A DNA stretch of 35,224 nucleotides from Lachnospiraceae bacterium UBA1729 (lineage in GTDB: Bacteria; Bacillota; Clostridia; Lachnospirales; Lachnospiraceae): assembly GCA_002315945.1 (NCBI GenBank), contig DCIJ01000063.1, positions 635 through 35,858 on the forward strand, in the 5' to 3' direction. Positions 14,791 through 23,251 of the stretch are shown here, in pieces. Positions within the stretch are counted from its first letter, which is position 1. Every line of letters starts with the position of its first letter. Made by a program: the position numbers and the translations under genes. Below the pieces are notes generated by a model. It searched no databases and was not told the origin of the DNA. It saw only the letters and a program-made list of their open reading frames with translations.

Positions 14791-16235
14791 AAAATCTAAC
14801 TATAGAAAATATTGTAAAAAGTGTTGGGGGAGAATACAGAGGCAGCAGGGAACTTTTGACCAGAGAGGTTGAAGGCGTTGTACTTGACTCAAGAAAGATT
14901 GAGCCAGGCTATTGCTTTGTGGCCACAAAAGGGGAAAGAGTTGATGGACACAGCTTTATTGGGCAGGTCATTGAAAAGGGCTGTATTGCCGTGATTTGTG
15001 AAGATCTGCCTGAAGACTGTGACAGCAATCCACTATATTCAAAGGCTGTGCTGATTCAGGTAAATGACAGCTTTGAAGCACTGAAAAAGACTGCTGAATT
15101 CTACAGAATGCAGTTGGATATTCCAATTATTGGAATCACAGGAAGCGTAGGAAAGACCAGCACTAAGGAATATATTGCAGGAACGCTTGGAGCTAAATTT
15201 AAAGTGCTCAAGACTCAGGGAAATTTCAATAATGAAATTGGGGTGCCCCTCACAATATTAAGTATACGTGACGAGCATGAAATCGCTGTAATTGAGATGG
15301 GAATTAATCACTTTGGTGAGATGAACAGGCTAAGCCGGATAGTTAAGCCCAATGCTGTAGTTATGACTAATATTGGGGAGTGCCATCTTGAATTTCTGGG
15401 TTCCCTGGAAGGGGTTTTGCAGGCCAAGAGTGAAATATTTGATTTTATCAGCGAGGATGGAGATACCTTTGTAAATGGTGATGATGCTTTGCTTAGAACC
15501 ATAGAAAAAGTAAGGCACAAGGTACCCGTAACCTTTGGTCTGGATACAAGAAATACCTACTATGCAAAAGATGTTACAGACAGGGGACTGGGTGGAAGCA
15601 AAGCTACCTTTGTACTTCCAGATAAAACAGAACTGGAAGTCAGCGTTAATCAGCCAGGCGACCATAATGTTAGAAACGCTCTTGTTGGATGCGCTGTTGC
15701 AAAACGCTTTGGACTGTCTGACGAAGAGATAGTTAGAGGTATAGCTTCAGTCAAGCCAGTTAATGGACGCAGTAATATTATAGAAAAAAGTGAAATCACC
15801 ATAATCGATGACTGCTACAATGCTAATCCTGTCTCAGTAAGGGCGGCCCTTGATTTGCTAAGCCTGGCTCAGGGAAGAAAGATTGCCATTCTGGGAGATA
15901 TGTTTGAGTTAGGAAAGGACGAGAATATTCTTCACGAAGAGATAGGCAAGTATGCAATCAGAAAAAATATAGAAAATTTGATATGCATTGGTGAATTGTC
16001 CAAGAAAATGTATAAGGCAGCCTGCAGTGAGAAAATCAGGCAGATGAGCAATACACATGTGCAGTATTATGAGACCGTTGACGGTATGCTTAAGGAAATG
16101 CTTACTAATGGCAGAGCAGGGGTTCCTATTACAGTTCTTGTGAAGGCATCCCATGGAATGAACTTTTCCAAGATTGTAGATACTTTGTGTTTCCAGGCTG
16201 ATAAGCATCAGACCTATAGAGCATTTTACGAATAG
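14787..16235 (+). CDS. murF: UDP-N-acetylmuramoyl-tripeptide--D-alanyl-D-alanine ligase
   Basis: A 482-residue Mur ligase that adds D-Ala-D-Ala to UDP-MurNAc-tripeptide in the cytoplasm. The N-terminal substrate domain has VVLDSRKIEPGYCFVATKGERVDGHSFI. The P-loop is GITGSVGKTST (116-126), followed by TQGNFNNEIGVPLT and EMGINHFGEM. The central NQPGDHNVRNALVGCAVA and the C-terminal IDDCYNANPVSVRAAL are the Mur-ligase and MurF signatures. It is translationally coupled to ddl and ends 15 bases before a strong terminator. Confidence 0.95.
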   Translation: MKNLTIENIVKSVGGEYRGSRELLTREVEGVVLDSRKIEPGYCFVATKGERVDGHSFIGQVIEKGCIAVICEDLPEDCDSNPLYSKAVLIQVNDSFEALKKTAEFYRMQLDIPIIGITGSVGKTSTKEYIAGTLGAKFKVLKTQGNFNNEIGVPLTILSIRDEHEIAVIEMGINHFGEMNRLSRIVKPNAVVMTNIGECHLEFLGSLEGVLQAKSEIFDFISEDGDTFVNGDDALLRTIEKVRHKVPVTFGLDTRNTYYAKDVTDRGLGGSKATFVLPDKTELEVSVNQPGDHNVRNALVGCAVAKRFGLSDEEIVRGIASVKPVNGRSNIIEKSEITIIDDCYNANPVSVRAALDLLSLAQGRKIAILGDMFELGKDENILHEEIGKYAIRKNIENLICIGELSKKMYKAACSEKIRQMSNTHVQYYETVDGMLKEMLTNGRAGVPITVLVKASHGMNFSKIVDTLCFQADKHQTYRAFYE

Positions 16236-16250
16236 AAGTATAATGGGTAA

Positions 16251-16281
16251 AAAATAAGGAGCTATAACAGCTCCTTATTTT
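16251..16281. terminator. Shared convergent terminator of murF and plsC
   Basis: A perfect 13-bp stem, AAAATAAGGAGCT/AGCTCCTTATTTT, with an ATAAC loop and A/T tracts on both sides, works in both directions. It overlaps the end of plsC: its right arm encodes part of the last residues (NKEL) of that protein on the minus strand. Confidence 0.9.
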
Positions 16282-16999
16282 CAATATACATTTTTTCGAT
16301 TATACTTCTTACATAAGCGCCGATGAATTTTTTGTCATCCCCTTCAAGCTTATCAGGATAGATGGGTTTACCGTACTGAATGATTACATCAGCTGGTTTT
16401 ATCCAGGGCAGGTGATCCTCCCAAATATTTGAGGCGCCTGTTATGGCGATTGGAATAATTGGGCACTTGGATTTCTCTGAAAGCTTAAAGCTTCCTTCCT
16501 TGAAGGGAAGTAACTCGTCTGGATGAGGGTTTCTGGTGCCTTCAGGGAAAATTGCTATAGAAGAAGTGCCCGACTTAATCTGTTCAATTCCTGACAGAAT
16601 GGTCTTGAACCCCTGACGGACATCATTGCGGTCTAAAAACAGACAGTGCAAGAGTCTCATCCAGGTTGACAGCAGAGGAACCTTAGCCATATTAATCTTG
16701 GCAATATATCCTGTAGGATTGGGAACCATTTTATAGGTAAATACTATATCGAAGTAGCTCTGATGATTACCTATATACAAAACAGTCTGATCCTTGGGAA
16801 CATTTTCAAGACCAATATATTTTATCCTGGCACCGGTCAGAAAGGTTATTACATTAAAGGCAAACTGGACTACGTTAAGAGCCAGACGGTCGCGGAGCTT
16901 GGGCCACTTTTTTCCAATAAGCCAGGTTACAAATACAAACGGAATAGTAACTATAAGAAAAATCACTAAAAACAACAGAATTAATACTAGTCGAATCAT
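16262..16999 (-). CDS. plsC: 1-acyl-sn-glycerol-3-phosphate acyltransferase
   Basis: A 245-residue membrane acyltransferase that makes phosphatidic acid from lysophosphatidic acid. It has an N-terminal membrane helix (about 4-28), the catalytic NHQSYFD (H79, D84), FLDRNDVRQG, the glycerol-phosphate-binding FPEGTRN (151-157) and PIAITGA. GAGG six bases before the ATG supports the start. It converges on murF, sharing its terminator, and diverges from pyrK across only 52 bases. Confidence 0.9.
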   Translation of the reverse strand: MIRLVLILLFLVIFLIVTIPFVFVTWLIGKKWPKLRDRLALNVVQFAFNVITFLTGARIKYIGLENVPKDQTVLYIGNHQSYFDIVFTYKMVPNPTGYIAKINMAKVPLLSTWMRLLHCLFLDRNDVRQGFKTILSGIEQIKSGTSSIAIFPEGTRNPHPDELLPFKEGSFKLSEKSKCPIIPIAITGASNIWEDHLPWIKPADVIIQYGKPIYPDKLEGDDKKFIGAYVRSIIEKMYIENKELL

Positions 17000-17051
17000 A
17001 TATACCTCATTTCTGCAAACATACTAATCGATTTTACTATAAGGAGACCAA

Positions 17052-17834
17052 ATGAGCAAGAAAAAGGAAGCATGTAACGTAATTGAACAAAGAAATATTG
17101 GACCTGGAATATTTGATATGTGGATTTCCACACAAATTGCAAAAGAAGCTGTGCCAGGGCAGTTTGTCATGGTCTATCCATCAGATAAAAGCACTATACT
17201 TCCTAGACCGATTAGTATTTGCGAAGCTGATAAAGCTAATGGAAAGCTTAGACTGGTCTACAGAGTAGCTGGAAAAGGAACTACTGAATTCTCTACTCTT
17301 AAGGCGGGCGATACTATTGAGCTGATGGGTCCTATTGGAAACGGATTCCCGGTAGAAGCAGGCGAAGGCAGGAAAGTACTCTTGTTGGGTGGAGGAATAG
17401 GTGTACCACCCATGGTTGAACTGGCTAAAAGAATAAAATCAGTGGCCGCAGAATCTACTGTGGCAGCAGGCTACAGAGATGGAAATCTGTTTTTGAAGGA
17501 TAGTCTAAAGGAGCACGCCATATTCGTAGCTGCCTGTGAGGATGGCAGTGCCGGAGTAAAAGGAAATGTACTGGACGCAGTAAAGCAGATGGATATTCAG
17601 GCAGACGTGATATATGCCTGTGGTCCAATGCCAATGCTTAGAGCGATAAAAGCTTATGCTAAGGAAAATGGAATCCGGGCTTATATTTCCCTGGAGGAGA
17701 GAATGGCCTGTGGCGTAGGTGCCTGCCTGGGATGTGTCTGCAAGACAACTAAGGAAGACCATCATTCTCATGTAAATAATGCCAGAGTGTGCACAGAAGG
17801 ACCAGTATTTGATGCAGAGGATGTTGAGATATAG
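17052..17834 (+). CDS. pyrK: Dihydroorotate dehydrogenase B electron-transfer subunit
   Basis: A 260-residue ferredoxin-reductase-like flavoprotein that passes electrons from dihydroorotate dehydrogenase (PyrD type 1B) to NAD. The FAD motif is RPISI (52-56) and the NAD-binding loop is LLGGGIGVPPMVELAK (111-126). The 2Fe-2S ligands are C220, C225, C228 and C247 (ACGVGACLGCVC ... VCTEGPVF). AAGGAGA precedes the ATG. The catalytic subunit gene pyrD, which usually follows directly, is absent here; an HD-domain gene starts two bases after the stop. It may work with a pyrD elsewhere, or with another oxidoreductase. Confidence 0.88.
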   Translation: MSKKKEACNVIEQRNIGPGIFDMWISTQIAKEAVPGQFVMVYPSDKSTILPRPISICEADKANGKLRLVYRVAGKGTTEFSTLKAGDTIELMGPIGNGFPVEAGEGRKVLLLGGGIGVPPMVELAKRIKSVAAESTVAAGYRDGNLFLKDSLKEHAIFVAACEDGSAGVKGNVLDAVKQMDIQADVIYACGPMPMLRAIKAYAKENGIRAYISLEERMACGVGACLGCVCKTTKEDHHSHVNNARVCTEGPVFDAEDVEI

Positions 17835-17836
17835 TT

Positions 17837-18649
17837 ATGAATAGGAAAAAATTGGTTGATGCCTTTAATAATTACACAAAGGCCTACAATCCTGAAGAGA
17901 CAAAAATTAAGCTTAAATACGAACATACTTTTTTCGTGGCGCAGATTAGTGATCTGATTACAGAAAACCTGCAGCTGTCTAAGGAGGACAGGGACCTGGC
18001 TTGGGCTATAGGCATGCTCCATGATATTGGACGATTTGAACAGGTGAAGAGATTCGGTACCTATAAGGATTCCATAAGTGTGGATCATGCAGCCTTTGGC
18101 GCTGACCTGCTATTTAAGGACAATCTGATTGAGAAGTTCCTGGATAAATCTGACTGTACAGATGAAACCCAGTATGAGGAATATCTGCACCTAATAGAGA
18201 TATCCATAAGAAACCATAATATACATCATCTGCCTGAGGAGCTTGGCGAAAGAGAGAGACTTTTTTCTCAGATAATCAGAGACGCAGACAAGGTGGATAT
18301 TATGCGTGCCAATGTGGAATTTCCACTTGAAGAAATATGTAATGTCACCAGTGAGGAGTTGTATTCAGCAGGGGTATGTGACGAGACCATGGAGGCATTT
18401 CTCAAGCATGAGACAATACTCAGATCAAAGAATATGGGTGTGGCTGATGGAATAATGAATCAGATAGCATTTATCTTTGCGCTGTATTATCCAATCAGCC
18501 TGTCACTTATGGTTGAAAGAGGGCATATATTTAAGCTGGTTCAGTTTCACTCACAAAACCCTGAAGCAGAAGAAAAATTTGACAGAGCCAGAGCTGAGGT
18601 TAAGAGATATCTGACTGAAGCAGGATATGATGTGAAAGATAAAATCTAG
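17837..18649 (+). CDS. HD-domain phosphohydrolase
   Basis: A 270-residue HD-superfamily protein. The metal ligands are visible as H30 (KYEHTFFVA), the HD doublet H62-D63 (MLHDIGRFEQ), downstream histidines around 127-131 (RNHNIHHLP), and D149 in RDADKVDIMR. The arrangement suits a metal-dependent phosphohydrolase of nucleotides or similar phosphate esters; the substrate is unknown. It has no strong ribosome site and begins two bases after the pyrK stop, so it is likely translated by coupling. A link to pyrimidine metabolism is only suggested by this position. Confidence 0.85.
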   Translation: MNRKKLVDAFNNYTKAYNPEETKIKLKYEHTFFVAQISDLITENLQLSKEDRDLAWAIGMLHDIGRFEQVKRFGTYKDSISVDHAAFGADLLFKDNLIEKFLDKSDCTDETQYEEYLHLIEISIRNHNIHHLPEELGERERLFSQIIRDADKVDIMRANVEFPLEEICNVTSEELYSAGVCDETMEAFLKHETILRSKNMGVADGIMNQIAFIFALYYPISLSLMVERGHIFKLVQFHSQNPEAEEKFDRARAEVKRYLTEAGYDVKDKI

Positions 18650-18706
18650 GGATGAATTTGGGTATTATACAAGTAACCTGATGGATGACCGTGGGGGCAT
18701 GTAAGC

Positions 18707-20446
18707 ATGGGCTATGATAATCGAACATTTGAAGAAAAGTATATAAGAGAGCATGGGGCCGGAGGTAAAAAAGCAACTGAGTATGAATGTGGTGTATTGT
18801 CACGTATAGCCAGAGGTGACAGAAGAAGATCTACAGTATATCTCTGGGAAATGGAAGGGAGCCTGGAGTTGTCAGAGTATGTTGCCAACTATAAAGCTCT
18901 GATGGGGAAATTTCCAGAATTCATTACTACATATTACAAAGGGACTGAATCTTATATGAAAGTTGTTGAACAGGGTGAGGTATCTCCCTTTCCAATTTAT
19001 GACGTTAGTCCTTTGCCACGGAATAAAATGGATAGCCTGATAAATAATGTGCTGGCAGCAGAATGCAGGCGAATATATGATCCAACGGAAGATAAACCCA
19101 TTAGAATACAATGTTTTTCTAAGGGAAAAGATAGTATCTATGTAGTTTTTTCAATATATCCATATTTTAATTATTCAATAACGGTAAGAGAACTAAGAAA
19201 TTCAATATTTAGAAAAACTGTTATGCTTTCTGAAAAAACAATGGATGCAACAGTTGACAATATTGAAAACCTTAATAATGAGATGATGAATCGCTGCAGA
19301 AAGCACTGGAGGCAGGAGCTTAGTGAGCCTTGCGGAAAACTTGTTTTTCCAAAGCAGAAGGATGCGCCAAGAACCAGGTTATCCATTAATACCAAGGCAA
19401 TCATTTTAGAACCCGAGCTAAATGAGCAATTAATTAATTATAGCAGCCAAGTGGGAGTGGAAAGGCAGTATCTGATTTTTTCTGTACTGGCAGATATTCT
19501 TGGAGAATATAATAAAGAAAAAAATCCGATTTTTGCAGTGATTTTGCAGGGTGAGGGCACCAATGTAGCACCTGTCAAGGTGAAGCGAACCCTTAGCCTT
19601 ATAGAGCGATACCAGGACGTCAAGAGGCAGATGGAGGAGTTTGTCAGGTTCAGTAGCTGTACCACAAAAAACATCTGTGATTGGGTAGGAATAAAGGAAC
19701 ATAATTTTTTCGATATAGTTTTTAGTGTGAATGCTGCATCTGCTAAGAGTAGTTTCATGGGGAACTGTGTTAAGGTGGGATTTGATACAGAGCCAGCCAT
19801 GGAAATAGATGTGGATGTTCAAAATAATGACACAGTGGTGTCCTTTAAATATAAGACTGAATTACTGGATACAGAGGATCTGGAGGTATTCTGTGATACC
19901 TTTGTAAAAATATTGGGAGAAAATTTAAAAAGGAAAGAAAACAAGGAATTTAGCTGGAAGGATTATGTGGCCAAAGCTGCTACAGCAGAAGAAAAATATA
20001 AAAAAGTCGAGGAAGCAAAAAAAGCCCTGGCATTTATGAAGGCTGGCCTGACTATTGAAAAACAGTCTGAGAATGTTATCCCATATCTGTCTAGTGTTGT
20101 AACAAGAATTTATTCCGAGGGAGATACAATTGTTAGCTCTGGAATAAATAAAAATGCAATTGGAATAATAGAGTCTGGTAATGTAGAGGAAATAGCTACT
20201 GACTCAAATGGTATGGTAAAGCCGCTGGCAGTATACAAAAGTGGACACATGGTTGGAGTTGATTCTCTGTGTGGGAAAAAGCCAGAATTTGCCTGTGTGG
20301 CAGTCAGTGATGAGGTCAGAGTATACTGGATTCAGGCTGATGTACTGAAAGAATATATCGAGACGTGCCCTCAACTGTGGATGAGCCTGCTAAATGTAAT
20401 ATTGTCAGAGACAGACAGATTTAAAAAATTGTGGACTCTGCAATAG
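18707..20446 (+). CDS. Condensation-domain-like protein fused to a cyclic-nucleotide-binding-like domain
   Basis: A 579-residue soluble protein. Residues about 40-410 follow the plan of non-ribosomal peptide condensation domains. The N-terminal part ELSEYVANYKALMGKFPEFITTYY resembles the 'rhp.LRt' helix. A strand-rich centre follows, and near the end FDIVFSVNAAS plus VVSFKYKTELLDTEDLEVFCDTFVKILGENL closely matches the C-domain end. The catalytic HHxxxDG is replaced (VVFSIYPYFNYS near 147-157), so acyl transfer chemistry is unlikely. After a charged helix (410-450), residues about 455-570 resemble a CNB domain (YSEGDTIVSSG, GIIESGNVEEI, SGHMVGVDSLCG), but the phosphate-binding arginine is not evident. 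There is no HTH. A weak GGGGG precedes the ATG. The fold is inferred from residue patterns and the function is unknown. Confidence 0.65.
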   Translation: MGYDNRTFEEKYIREHGAGGKKATEYECGVLSRIARGDRRRSTVYLWEMEGSLELSEYVANYKALMGKFPEFITTYYKGTESYMKVVEQGEVSPFPIYDVSPLPRNKMDSLINNVLAAECRRIYDPTEDKPIRIQCFSKGKDSIYVVFSIYPYFNYSITVRELRNSIFRKTVMLSEKTMDATVDNIENLNNEMMNRCRKHWRQELSEPCGKLVFPKQKDAPRTRLSINTKAIILEPELNEQLINYSSQVGVERQYLIFSVLADILGEYNKEKNPIFAVILQGEGTNVAPVKVKRTLSLIERYQDVKRQMEEFVRFSSCTTKNICDWVGIKEHNFFDIVFSVNAASAKSSFMGNCVKVGFDTEPAMEIDVDVQNNDTVVSFKYKTELLDTEDLEVFCDTFVKILGENLKRKENKEFSWKDYVAKAATAEEKYKKVEEAKKALAFMKAGLTIEKQSENVIPYLSSVVTRIYSEGDTIVSSGINKNAIGIIESGNVEEIATDSNGMVKPLAVYKSGHMVGVDSLCGKKPEFACVAVSDEVRVYWIQADVLKEYIETCPQLWMSLLNVILSETDRFKKLWTLQ

Positions 20447-20479
20447 ACTATTTTTTACGAAAATTTTATGAAAAGCAGT

Positions 20480-20508
20480 TGACTTGCGAAAGTAGTGAGG
20501 TTAATATA
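20480..20508 (+). promoter_or_regulatory. mecA promoter
   Basis: TTGACT and TAATAT are separated by exactly 17 bases and match sigma-A at five and four of six positions. The expected start is near 20515, leaving a leader of about 48 bases before the mecA ATG. No terminator separates it from the previous gene. Confidence 0.75.
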
Positions 20509-20527
20509 TGTGCAAATTTTCACATAT
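20507..20527. promoter_or_regulatory. Inverted repeat over the mecA transcription start
   Basis: ATATGTG, seven bases (CAAATTT), CACATAT. It overlaps the -10 and the predicted start, an ideal place for a repressor. The TGTG-N7-CACA core is close to, but one base shorter than, CRP-family sites. Confidence 0.55.
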
Positions 20528-20562
20528 CAGACTAAACTATATTTTAGAAGAAACGGAAATAT

Positions 20563-21381
20563 ATGAAGATAGAATTAGTTAATGACAATCAGATAAGGTG
20601 CATCCTTACAAAAGAGGACCTGGCGGATAGGCAGTTGAAGCTTTCTGAACTTGCTTATGGAAGCGAGAAGGCGAAAGAACTGTTTAGGGATATGATGCTG
20701 CAGGCCAACTTTGAGTTTGGATTTGAAGCCAATGATATTCCTCTTATGATAGAAGCAATTCCTGTCAGCTCAGAGAGCATCATTCTGGTGGTAACCAAGG
20801 TTGAAGATCCGGAAGAGCTTGATACCAGATTTGCTAACTTCGCTCCTGGCATTCAGGGGGGCGGTGTTCAGACAGAGGATAGTTCTGAGAACACCAAATC
20901 CCTTACTGAAGGGGCAGCTGATGTGCTGGACATCCTTAAGAAATTAAGGGAAAAGGCTATTGATGCTGTCAAGGCAAGTAAGGAAGCTGCTAAGGAAGCA
21001 AAGGATAAAGCTGGTATGATTCAGGATGGAGATTCCTCTGACAGCGAGGAGGATGGCGCTTCTGATAAAAAAGATGCTGAAGCTGAGAATTATGTCAGAA
21101 TATTCTCCTTTGATCATCTGGATGATGTAATCAGATTTGCTCATATCCTGAAGGGGGCCTATGATGGTGTTAATTCCCTGTACAAGATGGATATTGAGAA
21201 GAGATATTATCTGGAGATTTCCAACAGCGAGCAGTCACCTGAGATAATTAATAAGATGTGCAATATAGCATCTGAATACGGATACGCTGAGAGCTATTCT
21301 GCAGGAAGTCAGGCATATCTGGCTGAACACTGTGAGATGATTATTAAAGACAAAGCTCTGCAGGTTATGGCTGATGTGTAG
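20563..21381 (+). CDS. mecA: Adaptor protein MecA
   Basis: A 272-residue ClpC adaptor that hands substrates to the ClpC-ClpP protease in Gram-positive bacteria. The N-terminal substrate-binding domain (1-83) starts with MKIELVNDNQIRCILTKEDL and includes ANFEFGFEANDIPLMIEAIP. The C-terminal ClpC-binding domain (about 178-272) has VRIFSFDHLDDVIRFAHIL and YYLEISNSEQSPE. Between them is a long Lys/Glu/Ser/Asp-rich linker with a helical AKEAAKEAKDKA stretch, making the protein longer than the roughly 220 residues of the Bacillus form. It has its own promoter and terminator and lies directly before the hrcA-dnaK operon. Confidence 0.88.
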   Translation: MKIELVNDNQIRCILTKEDLADRQLKLSELAYGSEKAKELFRDMMLQANFEFGFEANDIPLMIEAIPVSSESIILVVTKVEDPEELDTRFANFAPGIQGGGVQTEDSSENTKSLTEGAADVLDILKKLREKAIDAVKASKEAAKEAKDKAGMIQDGDSSDSEEDGASDKKDAEAENYVRIFSFDHLDDVIRFAHILKGAYDGVNSLYKMDIEKRYYLEISNSEQSPEIINKMCNIASEYGYAESYSAGSQAYLAEHCEMIIKDKALQVMADV

Positions 21382-21411
21382 TCATTTATAACAAAATAGA
21401 ATGATTTATTT

Positions 21412-21454
21412 GAAGACAGTTTCGTTTTGAGACTGTCTTCTTTTATTTTTTTTT
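21412..21454 (+). terminator. Terminator of mecA
   Basis: A 9-bp GAAGACAGT/ACTGTCTTC stem, lengthened by a TTC/GAG pairing under a GTTTT loop, is followed by a long T-rich run. It isolates mecA from the heat-shock operon. Confidence 0.92.
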
Positions 21455-21488
21455 AATATTTTTTAGACTTATTTAAAGTTCATTTCTG

Positions 21489-21517
21489 TTGACATGGATA
21501 ATATGACGTGATAATTT
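21489..21517 (+). promoter_or_regulatory. hrcA operon promoter
   Basis: A perfect TTGACA at 21489 is followed by a -10 region at 21510-21517 (TAATTT with 17-base spacing, or GATAAT with 15). The start would fall just before or within the CIRCE operator, as expected for HrcA repression. Confidence 0.7.
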
Positions 21518-21531
21518 ATGTTCAGACAATG

Positions 21532-21558
21532 TTAGCACTCAAATGAGTCGAGTGCTAA
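21532..21558. promoter_or_regulatory. CIRCE operator (HrcA-binding site)
   Basis: TTAGCACTC, nine bases, GAGTGCTAA: an exact match to the CIRCE consensus. It lies 14 bases before the hrcA start. HrcA with GroEL represses the dnaK operon from this site in many Firmicutes. No second CIRCE is seen before grpE, dnaK or dnaJ. Confidence 0.98.
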
Positions 21559-21572
21559 TAAGGTGAGGCGGC

Positions 21573-22607
21573 ATGGCAGAGATTTTGGACGAGAGAAAAC
21601 TGAAGATACTCCAAACTATAGTTAAGAACTATCTGGAGACTGGTGAACCAGTAGGCAGTCGAACCATTTCCAAGAACACAGATTTGAATCTGAGTTCAGC
21701 TACTATTAGAAATGAAATGGCTGATCTTGAGGAAATGGGACTTATCACCCAGCTCCACACCTCATCTGGACGTATTCCTTCTGATAAGGGCTACAGACTA
21801 TATGTGGACCATATGATGGAGGAAAAGGAAAAAGAAGTCAGACAGATGCAGGAAGTACTTCTTGAAAAAGAAGAAAAGATGGAGCAGCTGCTAAAGCAGG
21901 TGGCTAAGGTTCTTGCAGTCAATACAAATTACGCAACAATGATTACGGCACCCTCCAGCAAGGCCAACAAGCTAAAGTTCATTCAGCTGTCTAGAGTTGA
22001 TTCCGAACATATCCTTGCAGTAATAGTGGTAGAGGGCAATGTAATAAAGAATACCATGCTTAATGTAAGCGATGATCTCGATAACGAGACAATGCTTAAG
22101 TTAAATATTCTGCTTAATACACATTTGAATGGTTTGTCAGTGGAAGAGATTAATCTGGCGCTGATAACCGATTTAAAGAGACAGGCTGGAATTCATTCAG
22201 ATATTGTAAGTGAGGTCGTTGATGCAGTTGCTGAAGCCATAGTAGCTGACGAAGAGCTGGAGATATATACCAGCGGAACCAATAATATCTTTAAATATCC
22301 TGAGCTGTCAGACAATCAGAGGGCAAGTGATATTATCAATACCTTTGAAGAAAAGCAGATGCTTACAGAACTGATTACCAAATCCATGGACGATGAGGAA
22401 GAAAGAGGCATTCAGGTCTACATCGGTGAAGAGACACCGGTTTCTTCAATGAAAAACTGTAGTGTCGTAACCGCTTCCTACGAGCTGGGGGATGGAATGA
22501 GAGGCACCATTGGAATTGTAGGTCCCAAGCGAATGGATTATGAGAGAGTTGTAGATACATTAAAGACTCTTACCAGTCAGCTTGATAAATTATATAAAAA
22601 ACAATAG
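21573..22607 (+). CDS. hrcA: Heat-inducible transcription repressor HrcA
   Basis: A 344-residue winged-helix repressor, normal family length. The DNA-binding N terminus reads LDERKLKILQTIVKNYLETGEPVGSRTISK and NLSSATIRNEMADLEEMGL, then TSSGRIPSDKGYRLYVD, all typical of HrcA. The C-terminal GAF-like part has TASYELGDGMRGTIGIVGPKRMDYERV. It is the first gene of hrcA-grpE-dnaK-dnaJ and binds the CIRCE site just upstream, so it represses its own operon. GGTGAGG lies before the ATG. Confidence 0.97.
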   Translation: MAEILDERKLKILQTIVKNYLETGEPVGSRTISKNTDLNLSSATIRNEMADLEEMGLITQLHTSSGRIPSDKGYRLYVDHMMEEKEKEVRQMQEVLLEKEEKMEQLLKQVAKVLAVNTNYATMITAPSSKANKLKFIQLSRVDSEHILAVIVVEGNVIKNTMLNVSDDLDNETMLKLNILLNTHLNGLSVEEINLALITDLKRQAGIHSDIVSEVVDAVAEAIVADEELEIYTSGTNNIFKYPELSDNQRASDIINTFEEKQMLTELITKSMDDEEERGIQVYIGEETPVSSMKNCSVVTASYELGDGMRGTIGIVGPKRMDYERVVDTLKTLTSQLDKLYKKQ

Positions 22608-22624
22608 TCAGAAAGGAAATATAG

Positions 22625-23212
22625 ATGGCAAATACAGAGGAAATCCTCAAAGAAGAGGAAACAGTTAAGGAAGAAACTTCCGAAGAGTGCGCGGGCTGTG
22701 AGGCAGAAACTTCCAGCGAAGAAGCGGAGACTTTGGAAAAAGATAATAAGAAGGAAAGTAAGCTTCTTAAGAAAAAAGATAAGAACAAGGACAAAGAAAA
22801 AATAGCCGAGCTTGAGGACAAGGTTTTACGTCAGATGGCTGAGTTCGAGAATTTCAGAAAACGTACTGAAAAAGAAAAGAGCGCCATGTTTGAAGTTGGA
22901 GCCAAGAGTGTAATAGAGGCAATGCTTCCAGTGGTAGACAACTTTGAGAGAGGTCTTGCCGGTGCGCCTGAAGGAGATGCATTTGCTGAAGGAATGCAGA
23001 TGATTTACAAGCAGCTCATGGGCGAAATGGACAAACTTGGAGTTAAACCTATCGAAGCTCTTGGATGTGAGTTTAATCCGGATTTCCATAATGCGGTAAT
23101 GCAGGTGGCCAGCGAGGAATATGAATCTGGTTTTGTGGCACAGGAATTGCAAAAGGGTTATACCTACCGCGATGCAGTGGTAAGACACAGTATGGTGGCA
23201 GTTGTTGAATAA
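22625..23212 (+). CDS. grpE: Nucleotide exchange factor GrpE
   Basis: A 195-residue co-chaperone that releases ADP from DnaK. The first 60 residues are a very acidic then lysine-rich disordered part, followed by a long coiled helix (ELEDKVLRQMAEFENFRKRTEKEK) and the beta domain (GCEFNPDFHNAVMQVASEEYESGFVAQELQKGY, cut short here, ending RHSMVAVVE). AAAGGAAA precedes the ATG and it begins 17 bases after hrcA. Confidence 0.96.
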   Translation: MANTEEILKEEETVKEETSEECAGCEAETSSEEAETLEKDNKKESKLLKKKDKNKDKEKIAELEDKVLRQMAEFENFRKRTEKEKSAMFEVGAKSVIEAMLPVVDNFERGLAGAPEGDAFAEGMQMIYKQLMGEMDKLGVKPIEALGCEFNPDFHNAVMQVASEEYESGFVAQELQKGYTYRDAVVRHSMVAVVE

Positions 23213-23251
23213 ATAGTAAAGTATTGATAACAATATCAGGAGGAAATAAAG

